A stretch of 64,000 bases of DNA, from contig NZ_JBIEKE010000002.1 of the NCBI RefSeq assembly GCF_043497005.1, positions 1,178,001 to 1,242,000 on the forward strand. Reading direction: 5' to 3'. Each line of letters starts with the position of its first letter. Position 1 is the stretch's first letter. Made by a program: the position numbers and the translations under genes. The stretch is from Halobacillus_A sp043497005 (GTDB taxonomy: Bacteria; Bacillota; Bacilli; Bacillales; Halobacillaceae). Shown here piece after piece: positions 14,146-22,350 of this stretch. Under the pieces are notes generated by a model. The model was not told the origin of the DNA. It saw nothing but the letters and a program-made list of their open reading frames with translations, and did not search any database.

Positions 14146-15417
14146 TTACTCTAAAAACAAGAGAGAAAACTGCGGGATGAATATGATAAGTATCAATGTA
14201 AAAATCATAACGATAAAGAATGGAACAACAGCCTTTGACAGAGATTCAATAGATAATCCTGAGATCCCTGAACCGACAAATAAATTAACTCCCAGCGGAG
14301 GCGTGATAAATCCTATTGCAAGATTAGCCACCATAATCACACCAAAGTGAACAGGATCATATCCAATGTCTGCCACAATAGGAAGCAGGATAGGAGTTAG
14401 AATAATAATGGCTGCAAGTGTGTCCATAAAACAGCCGACAAACAGCAGAAGCAAACTGATCAACATAATAATGACAATCGGATTCTCCGAAATGGACAGC
14501 AGAAAGTTGGCGACTTGAGAAGGGATTTGTTCAATGGTCAGGATTCGTCCAAATACAGTAGCTGCCCCAATAATGATCAAAACGGTAGCCGTAGTTAAAG
14601 CGGAGTCAGCAAATATTTTGGGGAGGTCTTTTAGTTTAAGTTCCTTATATAAGAAGAATCCTACTACCAAGGCATAGATTACTGCAACGGCAGCTGCTTC
14701 AGTAGGAGTAAAGATCCCTCCATAAATTCCCCCTATGATAATAATCGGTATCAGCAGTGCCCATTTAGCTTCTCCTAAGGATTTCAGAAAGCGCTGAGGC
14801 GTAAACTTTTCACCTGTGCCTTTATAGCCCATCTTCTTCGAATAGAAATAGGCATAGACCATTAATCCAATAGCCACTATACTACCAGGTAAAATACCCG
14901 CAATGAACAACTCGCCTACGGATGCACTTCCAACGATTCCATAGATTACCATTGGGATACTCGGCGGAATAAGAACCCCGATCGAGCCGGCAGCTACGAC
15001 CAGACCAGTTGCAAATCTTTTGTCATATCCCATTTTCACCATTGAGGGGATCATAATTCCTCCTATCGCCGCCACAGTGGCTGGACCCGATCCGGAAATG
15101 GCTGCAAAAAACATACACGTGACAATGGTTGCCATTGCAAAACCACCCGTTCTGTGGCCAACCAGTGTATTAGCTAAGTTAAACAACCGGTTAGAGATCC
15201 CTCCCTTACCCATAATTTCTGCAGCTAAGATGAAGAAAGGAACAGCCATAATAGGGAAGGAATCCACAGCCGAAATTAACGTTTGAGTGATATATTCTAC
15301 AGGCAGCGCATTACTATAAATAAGTACTAGCAGGGAAGCTACCCCAAGTGCAATCCCGATGGGGACACTTACGAGTAACAAGGCCGTTAAACCACCAAAT
15401 AACAGTGTAGCTGTCAT
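14146..15417 (-). CDS. dctM: TRAP transporter large permease, DctM type
   Basis: This 423-residue integral membrane protein of about 12 segments is the transport subunit of a TRAP system, which moves organic acids with sodium. Typical stretches include GKGGISNRLF, SGSGPATVAAIGG, PPSIPMVIYG and GFITPPLGVNLFVG. It overlaps dctQ by the ATGA tetramer, showing coupling. Together with DctP and DctQ it is a complete TRAP transporter. A sodium-driven system would suit a halophile. Regulation is probably through the operators ahead of dctP. Confidence 0.92.
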   Translation of the reverse strand: MTATLLFGGLTALLLVSVPIGIALGVASLLVLIYSNALPVEYITQTLISAVDSFPIMAVPFFILAAEIMGKGGISNRLFNLANTLVGHRTGGFAMATIVTCMFFAAISGSGPATVAAIGGIMIPSMVKMGYDKRFATGLVVAAGSIGVLIPPSIPMVIYGIVGSASVGELFIAGILPGSIVAIGLMVYAYFYSKKMGYKGTGEKFTPQRFLKSLGEAKWALLIPIIIIGGIYGGIFTPTEAAAVAVIYALVVGFFLYKELKLKDLPKIFADSALTTATVLIIIGAATVFGRILTIEQIPSQVANFLLSISENPIVIIMLISLLLLFVGCFMDTLAAIIILTPILLPIVADIGYDPVHFGVIMVANLAIGFITPPLGVNLFVGSGISGLSIESLSKAVVPFFIVMIFTLILIIFIPQFSLLFLE

Positions 15418-15980
15418 GATCTTCCTCCTCCTGTCATTTCTTGTTCATGGACAAGCACGTGGGTTCTGGTATTAAAATTGGCCACTTTTTCTTCATCCTG
15501 ATCTTCTTTCCCTTTTAAAGAAGCATACTGGTTAATGAGTTGTTGAATAATTCGAACAGCTGTAATCCCCATACCTACTGGTGTTGCCAGGTAAACAAGC
15601 CCCATAGGGAGATGCAAACCTGGAGACATCTGGCCCCACTCTAGAATTTTATAGGCAATCTCTAATCCATAAATGACCACGAAAACAGCAAAAATTAAGA
15701 AAATGACATTTGAAATCATTGATAGAATCACTTTACCTCTTTCTTTAAGCAATAACAGCATCACATCCACCTTTATATGTCTCTGTTTTTTAACTCCATA
15801 ACTAATCCCTATATACACCAGCCATATAAAACAATATCTTCCTAGCTCTTCAGACCACCCTAATGATTCTCCAAATAATCTCATGAAAATCTGCAAGGAT
15901 ATCGCAGCAACCATAATCACTGAAAAGAAAACGAGTAGTGATTCTTCAAAGTGCTCGTCTAACCATTTGATGACTTTCAT
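15414..15980 (-). CDS. dctQ: TRAP transporter small permease, DctQ type
   Basis: The 188-residue protein has four predicted membrane segments and the usual DctQ signature around W-x-EEL-x-RY-x-F-x-W. It stabilises or connects the DctM subunit. It starts 42 bp downstream of dctP with a GGAGATG ribosome site and overlaps dctM by four bases. The C-terminal cytoplasmic tail (about residues 152-188) is longer and more charged than in many family members. Confidence 0.9.
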   Translation of the reverse strand: MKVIKWLDEHFEESLLVFFSVIMVAAISLQIFMRLFGESLGWSEELGRYCFIWLVYIGISYGVKKQRHIKVDVMLLLLKERGKVILSMISNVIFLIFAVFVVIYGLEIAYKILEWGQMSPGLHLPMGLVYLATPVGMGITAVRIIQQLINQYASLKGKEDQDEEKVANFNTRTHVLVHEQEMTGGGRS

Positions 15981-16022
15981 CTGTTCATCTCCTTTTAATC
16001 ATAATAGACAATCCATGTCTCC

Positions 16023-17057
16023 CTAGTTTTTTAACTCTTCCAATGGAAATCCATTTGCATCCTCAAAAACTTGGTTTAATAAATCCTCTCCGACAATGGA
16101 TTTGTATTTCTCGTAAACAGGTTGAACAGCCTCCACCATTTCCTTCCTTTCTTTCTTAGATAGTTCTGTTACCTTCATTCCTTTTTTTTCTATTAGGTCA
16201 TAGCCTTCTTCGCTTTCTTCTTTATTGAGCTTTCGCTGATAGTCCCTAGATTCAATAGCAGCATCTGACATAACGGATTTTTGACCCTCCGTCAGTGAAT
16301 CCCAAAATGGCTTACTGACCATGAAGGCGCTTGCATTATAGACGTGATTCGTTTTCGTTAAGTACTCCTGAACTTCATAAAAGTTAGCCGTCGTCACATT
16401 ACCAACAGGATTCTCTTGTCCGTCTACCGTTCCTTGTTCAAGCGCTAAATATAATTCTGTATAACTAATAGGTGTGGGATTTGCGCCTAGTTGATTCCAT
16501 ATGGACATATGAAGTCCATTTTCAAGAGTTCGTATATCCAACCCTTGAATATCCTCTACATTGCTGATTTCTTTCTTGTTATTCGTAAGCTGCCTAAACC
16601 CGTTCTCCATGTAAGCCAATCCTTTTAGATTTTGGTCTTCTAAATCGTTCAATAGCTGATCGCCCACAGGTCCATCAAGAACTTCGTAAGCGCTTTCTCT
16701 ATCAGGAAATAAAAAAGGCAGATCGAAAATCTGATATCGTTCAGCAAATTGAGCGATAGGACCTGTAGACATGGTTGTACCTTGAATGGTATCAAGTTGT
16801 AACCCTTCCAGCACCTCTCTATCTCCGCCTAGTACACCGTTAGGATAGACTTCTACATTGATTTCTCCATTTGTCTTCTCTTCAACGATTTCCTGAAATT
16901 TATAGAGTCCTTTAGTTAAAGATCGATCTTCTGGGGTTACTACAGCCAGTCTCATCGTTTTCTTTTCTTTACCAGCGGCTTCTAACATATTGATATAATA
17001 TCCGGCCCCCAGAATTGCAAAGACTGCCAATAATCCAATGAGCTTTATTTTCTTCAT
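16023..17057 (-). CDS. dctP: TRAP transporter solute-binding protein, DctP family
   Basis: The 344-residue protein binds the substrate outside the membrane and hands it to DctQM. It starts with an uncleaved-anchor or Sec signal (MKKIKLIGLLAVFAILGAGY) without a lipobox Cys. Family stretches include GALGGDRE-like GVLGGDREVLEGLQ, the Arg-containing GFRQLTNNKKEI and LDIRTLEN, where the Arg normally clamps a carboxylate, and VDGQENP. The ATG at 17057 follows AAGGAGTG; a start at 17099 would overlap the operators. Two operator palindromes and a sigma-A promoter precede it and a shorter operator lies inside at 16919-16930. Confidence 0.9.
   Translation of the reverse strand: MKKIKLIGLLAVFAILGAGYYINMLEAAGKEKKTMRLAVVTPEDRSLTKGLYKFQEIVEEKTNGEINVEVYPNGVLGGDREVLEGLQLDTIQGTTMSTGPIAQFAERYQIFDLPFLFPDRESAYEVLDGPVGDQLLNDLEDQNLKGLAYMENGFRQLTNNKKEISNVEDIQGLDIRTLENGLHMSIWNQLGANPTPISYTELYLALEQGTVDGQENPVGNVTTANFYEVQEYLTKTNHVYNASAFMVSKPFWDSLTEGQKSVMSDAAIESRDYQRKLNKEESEEGYDLIEKKGMKVTELSKKERKEMVEAVQPVYEKYKSIVGEDLLNQVFEDANGFPLEELKN
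16919..16930. promoter_or_regulatory. Intragenic operator-like palindrome in dctP
   Basis: AAGATCGATCTT keeps the 10-bp core AGATCGATCT of the island operator and lies about 130 bp inside dctP, at an Asp-Arg-Ser stretch. Confidence 0.4.
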
Positions 17058-17077
17058 GATATCCACTCCTTTTTCAG

Positions 17078-17089
17078 TAGATCGATCTA
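17078..17089. promoter_or_regulatory. LacI-type operator, dctP proximal
   Basis: TAGATCGATCTA is a 12-bp perfect palindrome (one outer mismatch to the 16-bp form), just ahead of the dctP ribosome site. Confidence 0.65.
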
Positions 17090-17105
17090 ATAAGATCACG
17101 ACTTA

Positions 17106-17121
17106 ATTAGATCGATCTAAT
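17106..17121. promoter_or_regulatory. LacI-type operator, dctP distal
   Basis: A perfect ATTAGATCGATCTAAT, centred 30 bp from the proximal copy and about 20 bp downstream of the -10 element, the same placing as at the aldehyde operon. Confidence 0.7.
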
Positions 17122-17140
17122 CGATTGGAACATTTACTTC

Positions 17141-17169
17141 ATTTTAAATGGACTAATTCTATTAATCAA
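17141..17169 (-). promoter_or_regulatory. Sigma-A-like promoter of dctPQM
   Basis: TTGATT (17164-17169), 17 bp, TAAAAT (17141-17146) on the minus strand. Confidence 0.6.
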
Positions 17170-17219
17170 TGTATTTTCAGAAAATTCTTTGAATAATTCT
17201 TTTAAATTAAAGTAACGCC

Positions 17220-18179
17220 TTATTTTTTTATAATTTTCTCTTGACTTGTAGGCTTATTAGAAAGCAGAGAACAAGGGCCGGCTTGCAACATATAGCTTCC
17301 CCCATCGTGCCCTATCACTTGTTTTGTATAGTCGGCGGTGTGAATTAAAGCCTGCAGGTCAATCCCTGTCTCAATCCCCATTTCATGTAAAAAATGAACA
17401 AGATCTTCTGAAGCTATATTCCCTGAGGCACCTGGAGCATAAGGACAGCCTCCCAGCCCAGCGATGGAACTATCAAAATGGATAACTCCTTGCTGCAGAG
17501 CACTAAATGTATTCGCAAGCGCCATCCCCCGTGTGTTATGAAAGTGCATCGAAAAAGTAATCGTGGGGAATTCCTGCTTTAGTACTCCTAACGATTCGTA
17601 CACTTGTTTAGGGTTAGCCATGCCTGTCGTATCAGCAAGTGATATCTCAGTAATGCCCATAGTTTCATACCTTTTTATGATCGGAATCAGTTGTTCAACG
17701 TGTACTTTTCCTTCATAAGGACAACCGAAAGCGACAGATAAGGAGCCTCCCACCTTTACATCCTGTTTATGGGCGGTCTCAATAATCGGTTCCAGCTTAT
17801 TTTGAGCATCTGCGACTTTGGCATTGGCATTGGACATGCTATGGGAATCCGTAGCTGAAAGCATCAGTTTTAATTTTTTAATTCCTGAATCAATTGCTCT
17901 TTGAGCCCCTTTTTCATTAGGAACGAGCGCACGAAATTTTAAATCCTCTAAGTCCTGGACCTGACGTACGACTTTCTCTGCGTCCCTTAACTGGGGAATT
18001 GCCTGGGGATGGACAAAAGACGTAACTTCCATTGATTGAATCCCTGTTTTCGCTAGCTCCCGAATGATGTTCACTTTAGCGTCTGTTGGAATCCATTCTC
18101 TTTCAGCCTGGAAGCCATCACGCGGTGCTACTTCACACATAACTGCTTTAGAAGGTAATACTAGATTCTGTGCATTCAT
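17220..18179 (-). CDS. Hydroxymethylglutaryl-CoA lyase
   Basis: The 319-residue enzyme cleaves HMG-CoA (or a close 3-hydroxyacyl-CoA) to acetyl-CoA and a keto acid such as acetoacetate. Seen are the N-terminal CEVAPRDGFQ, where Arg-Asp binds metal and substrate, the HFHNTRGMA metal-ligand histidines, and the GGCPYAPGASGN loop with the conserved active-site Cys. Its start overlaps the stop of the CoA transferase gene by one base (TAATG), so the two are coupled. That pairing implies the substrate enters as a free acid, is loaded with CoA and then split. Confidence 0.9.
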   Translation of the reverse strand: MNAQNLVLPSKAVMCEVAPRDGFQAEREWIPTDAKVNIIRELAKTGIQSMEVTSFVHPQAIPQLRDAEKVVRQVQDLEDLKFRALVPNEKGAQRAIDSGIKKLKLMLSATDSHSMSNANAKVADAQNKLEPIIETAHKQDVKVGGSLSVAFGCPYEGKVHVEQLIPIIKRYETMGITEISLADTTGMANPKQVYESLGVLKQEFPTITFSMHFHNTRGMALANTFSALQQGVIHFDSSIAGLGGCPYAPGASGNIASEDLVHFLHEMGIETGIDLQALIHTADYTKQVIGHDGGSYMLQAGPCSLLSNKPTSQEKIIKK

Positions 18180-19387
18180 TAGATAATCCCCTTTTCTTGT
18201 AATTGAGTGACCTCTTCTTTAGACAGCCCTAAGGTTTCACTATAGATTTCCTCATTGTGCTCTCCAAGATCAGGAGCACGGTGGCGAATAGTGCCTGGGG
18301 TTTTTGAGAATTTAGGAACCACGCCTGGCACCTTTACTTTCCCTAAACGAGGATGCTCCACTTCAACGATATTTTCACGAGCTTTATAGTGAGGGTCCTC
18401 GAAGATATCTTCTATGGTGTAAATCGGGCTTACCGGCACCCCGTAAGAGTCCAGAAGTTCTGATAATTCTTTCTGGGTATGCTTTCTAATCCAGTTGGAT
18501 ACAATCTCCTGGACTTCATCATCATGCTTCAACCGTTCAGAATTGGAATAATACCGCTCATCTTCTAACATATCCATTCGATCCATCGCCTCAGCCAATC
18601 GGTTGAAAGTTGAATCGGTACTTGTGACGAGAACGACAAACTTACCGTCTTTTGTTGCGTACGTACCTGCGGGGCTTGAATGTCCTGACAGTCCAGGACT
18701 GCGATCCCGTACTTTTCCGTTCTGGTCATATTCCGCTACTAAGAACTCAAGCATACGGAAAATCGATTCATAAAGCCCCATCTCTACGATCTGCCCTTCT
18801 CCTTCTTCATTAACATCACGATTATATAAAGCGCTTACTGTAGCTAATGCAACATAGACGCCGGTTATATAATCTAATAAAGAATACGACGGGCTGACAG
18901 GCGGACGGTCCGGGTAACCCTGAATGGATGTGTGTCCGCTGAATGCTGTCCCAGGCGTTCCAAAACCTGCTTTTTCTCTGTAAGGTCCGGTCTGTCCATA
19001 GCCAGAAACTCTCGACATGATCAAATCAGGATTCACCTTTTTTAATTCTTCATAGCTCAGTCCCCATTTCTCCATTGTTCCAGGGCGGAAGTTTTCGACT
19101 AATACATCGTGCTGGGCGATTAACTTTTTAAAGAGCTTTTTTCCTTCCTCTGTGCGGATATCCAGGGTGATCGATTTCTTGTTACGTGCCAGCCCTGGCC
19201 ATCTTAAGCCTTCTTCTCCTTTCCACGGACCTACTGTTCTTAACGTATCCCCTTTACCGGGTAACTCGATTTTGGTTACATCAGCTCCAAAGTCAGCTAA
19301 GAGTGTAGCTCCAAATGGGGCAGCGATCATTGTCGATATATCTAAGATTTTCACTCCAGTTAATGGACCAAATTTAGGTGTAGTCAT
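18179..19387 (-). CDS. CaiB/BaiF-type (class III) CoA transferase
   Basis: The 402-residue protein moves CoA from a donor such as succinyl-CoA to a carboxylic acid. Family features are the start GVKILDISTMIAAPFGATLLADFGADV, the ENFRPGTMEKWGL block, the catalytic Asp in LLDYITG (about residue 170) and the GHSSPAGTY segment. It leads a two-gene unit with HMG-CoA lyase. The ATG at 19387 follows AAGGAGA, and an operator palindrome sits immediately upstream. With the lyase it could act as a 3-hydroxy-3-methylglutarate CoA transferase; the actual acid is not shown by sequence. Confidence 0.9.
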   Translation of the reverse strand: MTTPKFGPLTGVKILDISTMIAAPFGATLLADFGADVTKIELPGKGDTLRTVGPWKGEEGLRWPGLARNKKSITLDIRTEEGKKLFKKLIAQHDVLVENFRPGTMEKWGLSYEELKKVNPDLIMSRVSGYGQTGPYREKAGFGTPGTAFSGHTSIQGYPDRPPVSPSYSLLDYITGVYVALATVSALYNRDVNEEGEGQIVEMGLYESIFRMLEFLVAEYDQNGKVRDRSPGLSGHSSPAGTYATKDGKFVVLVTSTDSTFNRLAEAMDRMDMLEDERYYSNSERLKHDDEVQEIVSNWIRKHTQKELSELLDSYGVPVSPIYTIEDIFEDPHYKARENIVEVEHPRLGKVKVPGVVPKFSKTPGTIRHRAPDLGEHNEEIYSETLGLSKEEVTQLQEKGII

Positions 19388-19402
19388 AGTTATTCTCCTT
19401 TT

Positions 19403-19418
19403 ATTAGATCGATCTAAT
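19403..19418. promoter_or_regulatory. LacI-type operator of the CoA transferase-lyase unit
   Basis: A perfect ATTAGATCGATCTAAT lies 15 bp before the start codon, adjacent to the ribosome site. No convincing -35/-10 pair was seen next to it. Confidence 0.65.
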
Positions 19419-19452
19419 TTGAGATAAAAAAATAATCCCTTCTTACCTGTAA

Positions 19453-19500
19453 GCTTTGCACCACCGCCAGCATGACTAGCAGCGGTGTCTCCTACAAAGC
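19453..19500 (-). other. Nested hairpin between aroD and the CoA transferase gene
   Basis: GCTTTG/CAAAGC arms enclose CACCGC/GCGGTG arms. It may terminate or process the IclR-aroD transcript, but the T-run is 20 bp away. Confidence 0.35.
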
Positions 19501-19504
19501 AGCT

Positions 19505-20245
19505 CTATGGAGCGCCTTTATATTTCTTCGTAAGCTCGATGACGTCTTTTAATTCTTTTAAAGGGATTTGTCCGGGAGCCGAGCTTTTTTCTCCTACTGC
19601 AAAAGTGATACTCGACCCAAAAACCCAGCCGAACATTCTCGTAATGATCCCTAAACCACCCATAGAAATAGTAATTAAAGGGGTACCCATCGAACTTCTG
19701 GCTTTCTCTGTGACCATGAGCAATTGCAGAACATCACTGTTGCTTTGAGGCATTACAGCGAGCTTAGCGTAATCCGCCTTATAAAATTCAGCCTGATGAA
19801 GGGCTTTAAGTAAAACAGAATCTTCGGGAGTGTGATTAAAATTGTGATACGACAAAATCAACTTTGTCCCGTTCTGTTGTGTTGCTGATCTTAACTGCTG
19901 AATATATTGCTCAGAATTAGCTACCTCATAATCAATGAATTCTACAAAGGGAGTTCGGCTGACTTCCTTTAAAATCTCTATTTTCTCATCCTCACGTAAA
20001 GAAAGCGGCTGCCCTCCCTCTTTCTCACTGCGAATCGTAAACAACAGAGGGATATCAGCTAAGAGATCAGCTGTCTTTTCAAGGACCGTTTCTACTTGGC
20101 CGATATTCTGTATTTCTTTAAAATAATCAGCACGCCATTCTATGATATCAGGCTCTTGAGGAACAATCATACGTACTTCATTGATAATTTCTTCTACGGT
20201 TTCCCCTACTAATGGTGTACAGACGTTTGGTTCCACTTTCTTCAT
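19505..20245 (-). CDS. aroD: Type I 3-dehydroquinate dehydratase
   Basis: The 246-residue enzyme interconverts 3-dehydroquinate and 3-dehydroshikimate through a Schiff base. Catalytic His134 (LSYHNF) and Lys161 (YAKLAV) are 27 residues apart as in the characterised type I enzymes; EWRAD and TIRSEKEGG segments and the C-terminal SSAPGQIPL loop also match. It lies 15 bp after the IclR gene, so it belongs to that operon. It may serve normal chorismate synthesis or quinate/shikimate use; the IclR partner hints at the latter. Confidence 0.9.
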   Translation of the reverse strand: MKKVEPNVCTPLVGETVEEIINEVRMIVPQEPDIIEWRADYFKEIQNIGQVETVLEKTADLLADIPLLFTIRSEKEGGQPLSLREDEKIEILKEVSRTPFVEFIDYEVANSEQYIQQLRSATQQNGTKLILSYHNFNHTPEDSVLLKALHQAEFYKADYAKLAVMPQSNSDVLQLLMVTEKARSSMGTPLITISMGGLGIITRMFGWVFGSSITFAVGEKSSAPGQIPLKELKDVIELTKKYKGAP

Positions 20246-20260
20246 CGTCTTCTCCCCCTT

Positions 20261-21004
20261 TCAATTCCTGTAACCTAATTTCGCTGAGATCACTGAGGCC
20301 GACTCTTTAACCAACTGCTGATAATCTACAATCTTATCTTGAGAGAATCTCATGGCAGGACCTGAAATGGAGAGACACGCCTTTACCTTTCCATTTATAT
20401 TGAATATAGGAGCAGCAACAGCAGACGTCCCCTCACCTCGCTCATCAATACTGCAACATACCTTTTCAACCCTGATTGTTCTTAATTCTTCTTCAAGCTC
20501 AGGTTTATCGACAATAGTAAGCAGCTCATTGATAAAATTCTGTTCTTGAAAAGCTAATAAAGCTTTCCCTCCCGCTCCAGCCCATAACGGAAGCTTTTGC
20601 CCGATTTTAACAGAGTGACGCACAGACCTGAGCCCCTCCGCCTGTTCCAGACATACCCGGTAGATATCATCGATATTATAAAGATTTACAGTTTCCTTTG
20701 TGTGATCTCTAACCTCATCCATAATCGGTTTAGCAATTAATCTGGTTTCTATTGATTTCCCTGCTAAGTATCCTAAATAATAAACTTTCATTCCAAGCTT
20801 ATATTTCAGCGTTTGCTGATCTTTTTCTATGATGCTGTTTTGTTCTAATGTGCTTAGTAGTCTACTCGTGGTCGATTTAGCCAATTCTATTTCTGATGCA
20901 ATCTCGGTTAGACTAAGCTCAGATTGGTCTTCATTAAAACAATTGAGAATATCAAGCGCTCTTTGAACCGTTCGCAGACCTTGTTCACTTTTGGCATTCG
21001 TCAT
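20261..21004 (-). CDS. IclR-family transcriptional regulator
   Basis: The 247-residue protein has the N-terminal winged helix (TVQRALDILNCF to STTSRLLSTLEQ) and the C-terminal IclR effector domain with the GKALLAF and SISGPAMRF segments. ATG 21004 is 12 bases after AGAAGG; an in-frame TTG at 21016 abuts that site and is the alternative start. It is transcribed with aroD. A 10-bp inverted repeat 35 bp upstream is the likely autoregulatory site. IclR proteins commonly control aromatic-acid or short organic-acid catabolism. Confidence 0.88.
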   Translation of the reverse strand: MTNAKSEQGLRTVQRALDILNCFNEDQSELSLTEIASEIELAKSTTSRLLSTLEQNSIIEKDQQTLKYKLGMKVYYLGYLAGKSIETRLIAKPIMDEVRDHTKETVNLYNIDDIYRVCLEQAEGLRSVRHSVKIGQKLPLWAGAGGKALLAFQEQNFINELLTIVDKPELEEELRTIRVEKVCCSIDERGEGTSAVAAPIFNINGKVKACLSISGPAMRFSQDKIVDYQQLVKESASVISAKLGYRN

Positions 21005-21038
21005 ATGTTTACTCAACCTTCTTTTGTTCCATCTATCG

Positions 21039-21069
21039 GAATTTAGTTTTATTTAACGGAACTAAATTC
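21039..21069. promoter_or_regulatory. Inverted repeat upstream of the IclR gene
   Basis: Arms GAATTTAGTT (21039-21048) and AACTAAATTC (21060-21069) match perfectly with an 11-bp spacer, a plausible binding site for the IclR protein. Confidence 0.45.
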
Positions 21070-21210
21070 ATTTTAAACATAATTTTTTCATTATTCAACC
21101 CTTGAATGGTCAATTTTTTGAAAATTTCTATTAATACAAAAGGGGGAAAAGAAATAACAAAAGGGAAAAACTAGTTTTTCCTTTTGGTCCACAATCGGTC
21201 ATCTTTCCTT

Positions 21211-21261
21211 AAAAATAAAAGAAATGACGCGGCCTCCCCTCTGCTAGGAAACCGCGCCATT
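21211..21261 (-). terminator. Terminator of tRNA-Val
   Basis: Arms AATGACGCGG/CCGCGCCATT pair with one G-U. The minus strand then runs TCTTTTATTTTT. Confidence 0.8.
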
Positions 21262-21278
21262 CCGGCACTTTGTATGGA

Positions 21279-21351
21279 TGATTCCGATTGGGCTCGAACC
21301 AACGACCTCCACCCTGTCAAGGTGGCGCTCTCCCAGCTGAGCTACGGAATC
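21279..21351 (-). tRNA. tRNA-Val (anticodon GAC)
   Basis: The minus strand folds as a full cloverleaf: acceptor GATTCCG/CGGAATC, D-stem GCTC/GAGC, anticodon stem CCACC/GGTGG with loop TTGACAG (anticodon GAC), and T-arm GTTGG-TTCGAGC-CCAAT, discriminator A. CCA is not encoded. A terminator follows at once. It reads GUC and GUU. Confidence 0.93.
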
Positions 21352-21603
21352 ATATATGTAACGTAAAACGTTCGTAAATTTTGTTACGAACAAATAATAA
21401 TATACAATGAGATTTAAATATTGTCAACGATTCCTATTACATTTTTTATTTTTTAGCGTATTTTGTCGAATAAAACGGAATAATAAGGGAACGCGTATCT
21501 CTTCCACTTTTTCCTGAATAATATGATAAAATAAAGGTGGTACGTTTATGAAGCCTGTGATACGGGAATTTTTGTAGTAATCGTTGTTGTTAGGAGGAGC
21601 TTT

Positions 21604-22335
21604 GTGGGACGTAAAGGTAAGTTTCAAAATTTTACAATTTCTAGTCAGTATTTAAATGAGGATATGACAATTAAGGTGTATACGCCTGAGAATTACTCAC
21701 CTCTTTATAAATATCATTTCTGTATTATGCAAGATGGTGATGATTACTTCCAAATGGGGCGTGCAGCGACGCTGAGTGATAAGCTTCATTCGGATCGCGA
21801 AATTGAAAATACCATCTTCATTGGTATTCATTATAATGATAAATATGATCGTCAGGATAAATATCACCCTGATGGAAAGAAACAAGGGGATTATGTAAAT
21901 TTCCTTGTTCGTGAAGTTGTTCCTTTATTAGATGAGGAACTTCCAGGCTTTAGTATAGGAAAAGGCCGCACGCTCGTTGGCGATTCACTTGCTGGAACGC
22001 TGGCATTAATGACAGCGGCTAGATTTCCTAATATTTTTGGCAATGTCATCATGCAGAGTCCTTATATTGATGAACACGTCCTTGAGTACATTCAATCAAT
22101 TAATGATTTATCAAATTTAACCATTTACCATACGATTGGAAATCAAGAGACTGATGTGAAGACGACAGATGCGGCTCGAAAGAACTTTCTAAAGCCTAAT
22201 CTTGAGTTACGTCAATACTTAGATAAGCAGCCCCTTTCCTATGTGTTCTACGAATTGGAGGGGGACCACACGTGGGGATCCTGGCAAAAGGATTTTCCTA
22301 ATGCGTTGAAAACGATGTTTGCGAAAGAAGATTAA
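21604..22335 (+). CDS. yjcH: Putative esterase, YjcH family
   Basis: A 243-residue alpha/beta-hydrolase of the esterase-D-like type. The nucleophile elbow is GDSLAG and the candidate catalytic His is in GDHTWGSW near the C-terminus; the stretch IMQDGDDYFQ is characteristic. GTG at 21604 follows GGAGGAG. It is the first gene of a yjcH-yjcG-yjcF operon, an order shared with B. subtilis. The substrate is unknown. Confidence 0.85.
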   Translation: MGRKGKFQNFTISSQYLNEDMTIKVYTPENYSPLYKYHFCIMQDGDDYFQMGRAATLSDKLHSDREIENTIFIGIHYNDKYDRQDKYHPDGKKQGDYVNFLVREVVPLLDEELPGFSIGKGRTLVGDSLAGTLALMTAARFPNIFGNVIMQSPYIDEHVLEYIQSINDLSNLTIYHTIGNQETDVKTTDAARKNFLKPNLELRQYLDKQPLSYVFYELEGDHTWGSWQKDFPNALKTMFAKED

Positions 22336-22350
22336 GGAGGGTTTCAGCAA

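Noticed and set aside
21160..21187. Palindrome around AAAAACTAGTTTTT as a second terminator
   Set aside because: It has a bulged stem and the tRNA-Val transcript already has a better terminator; its role is unclear.
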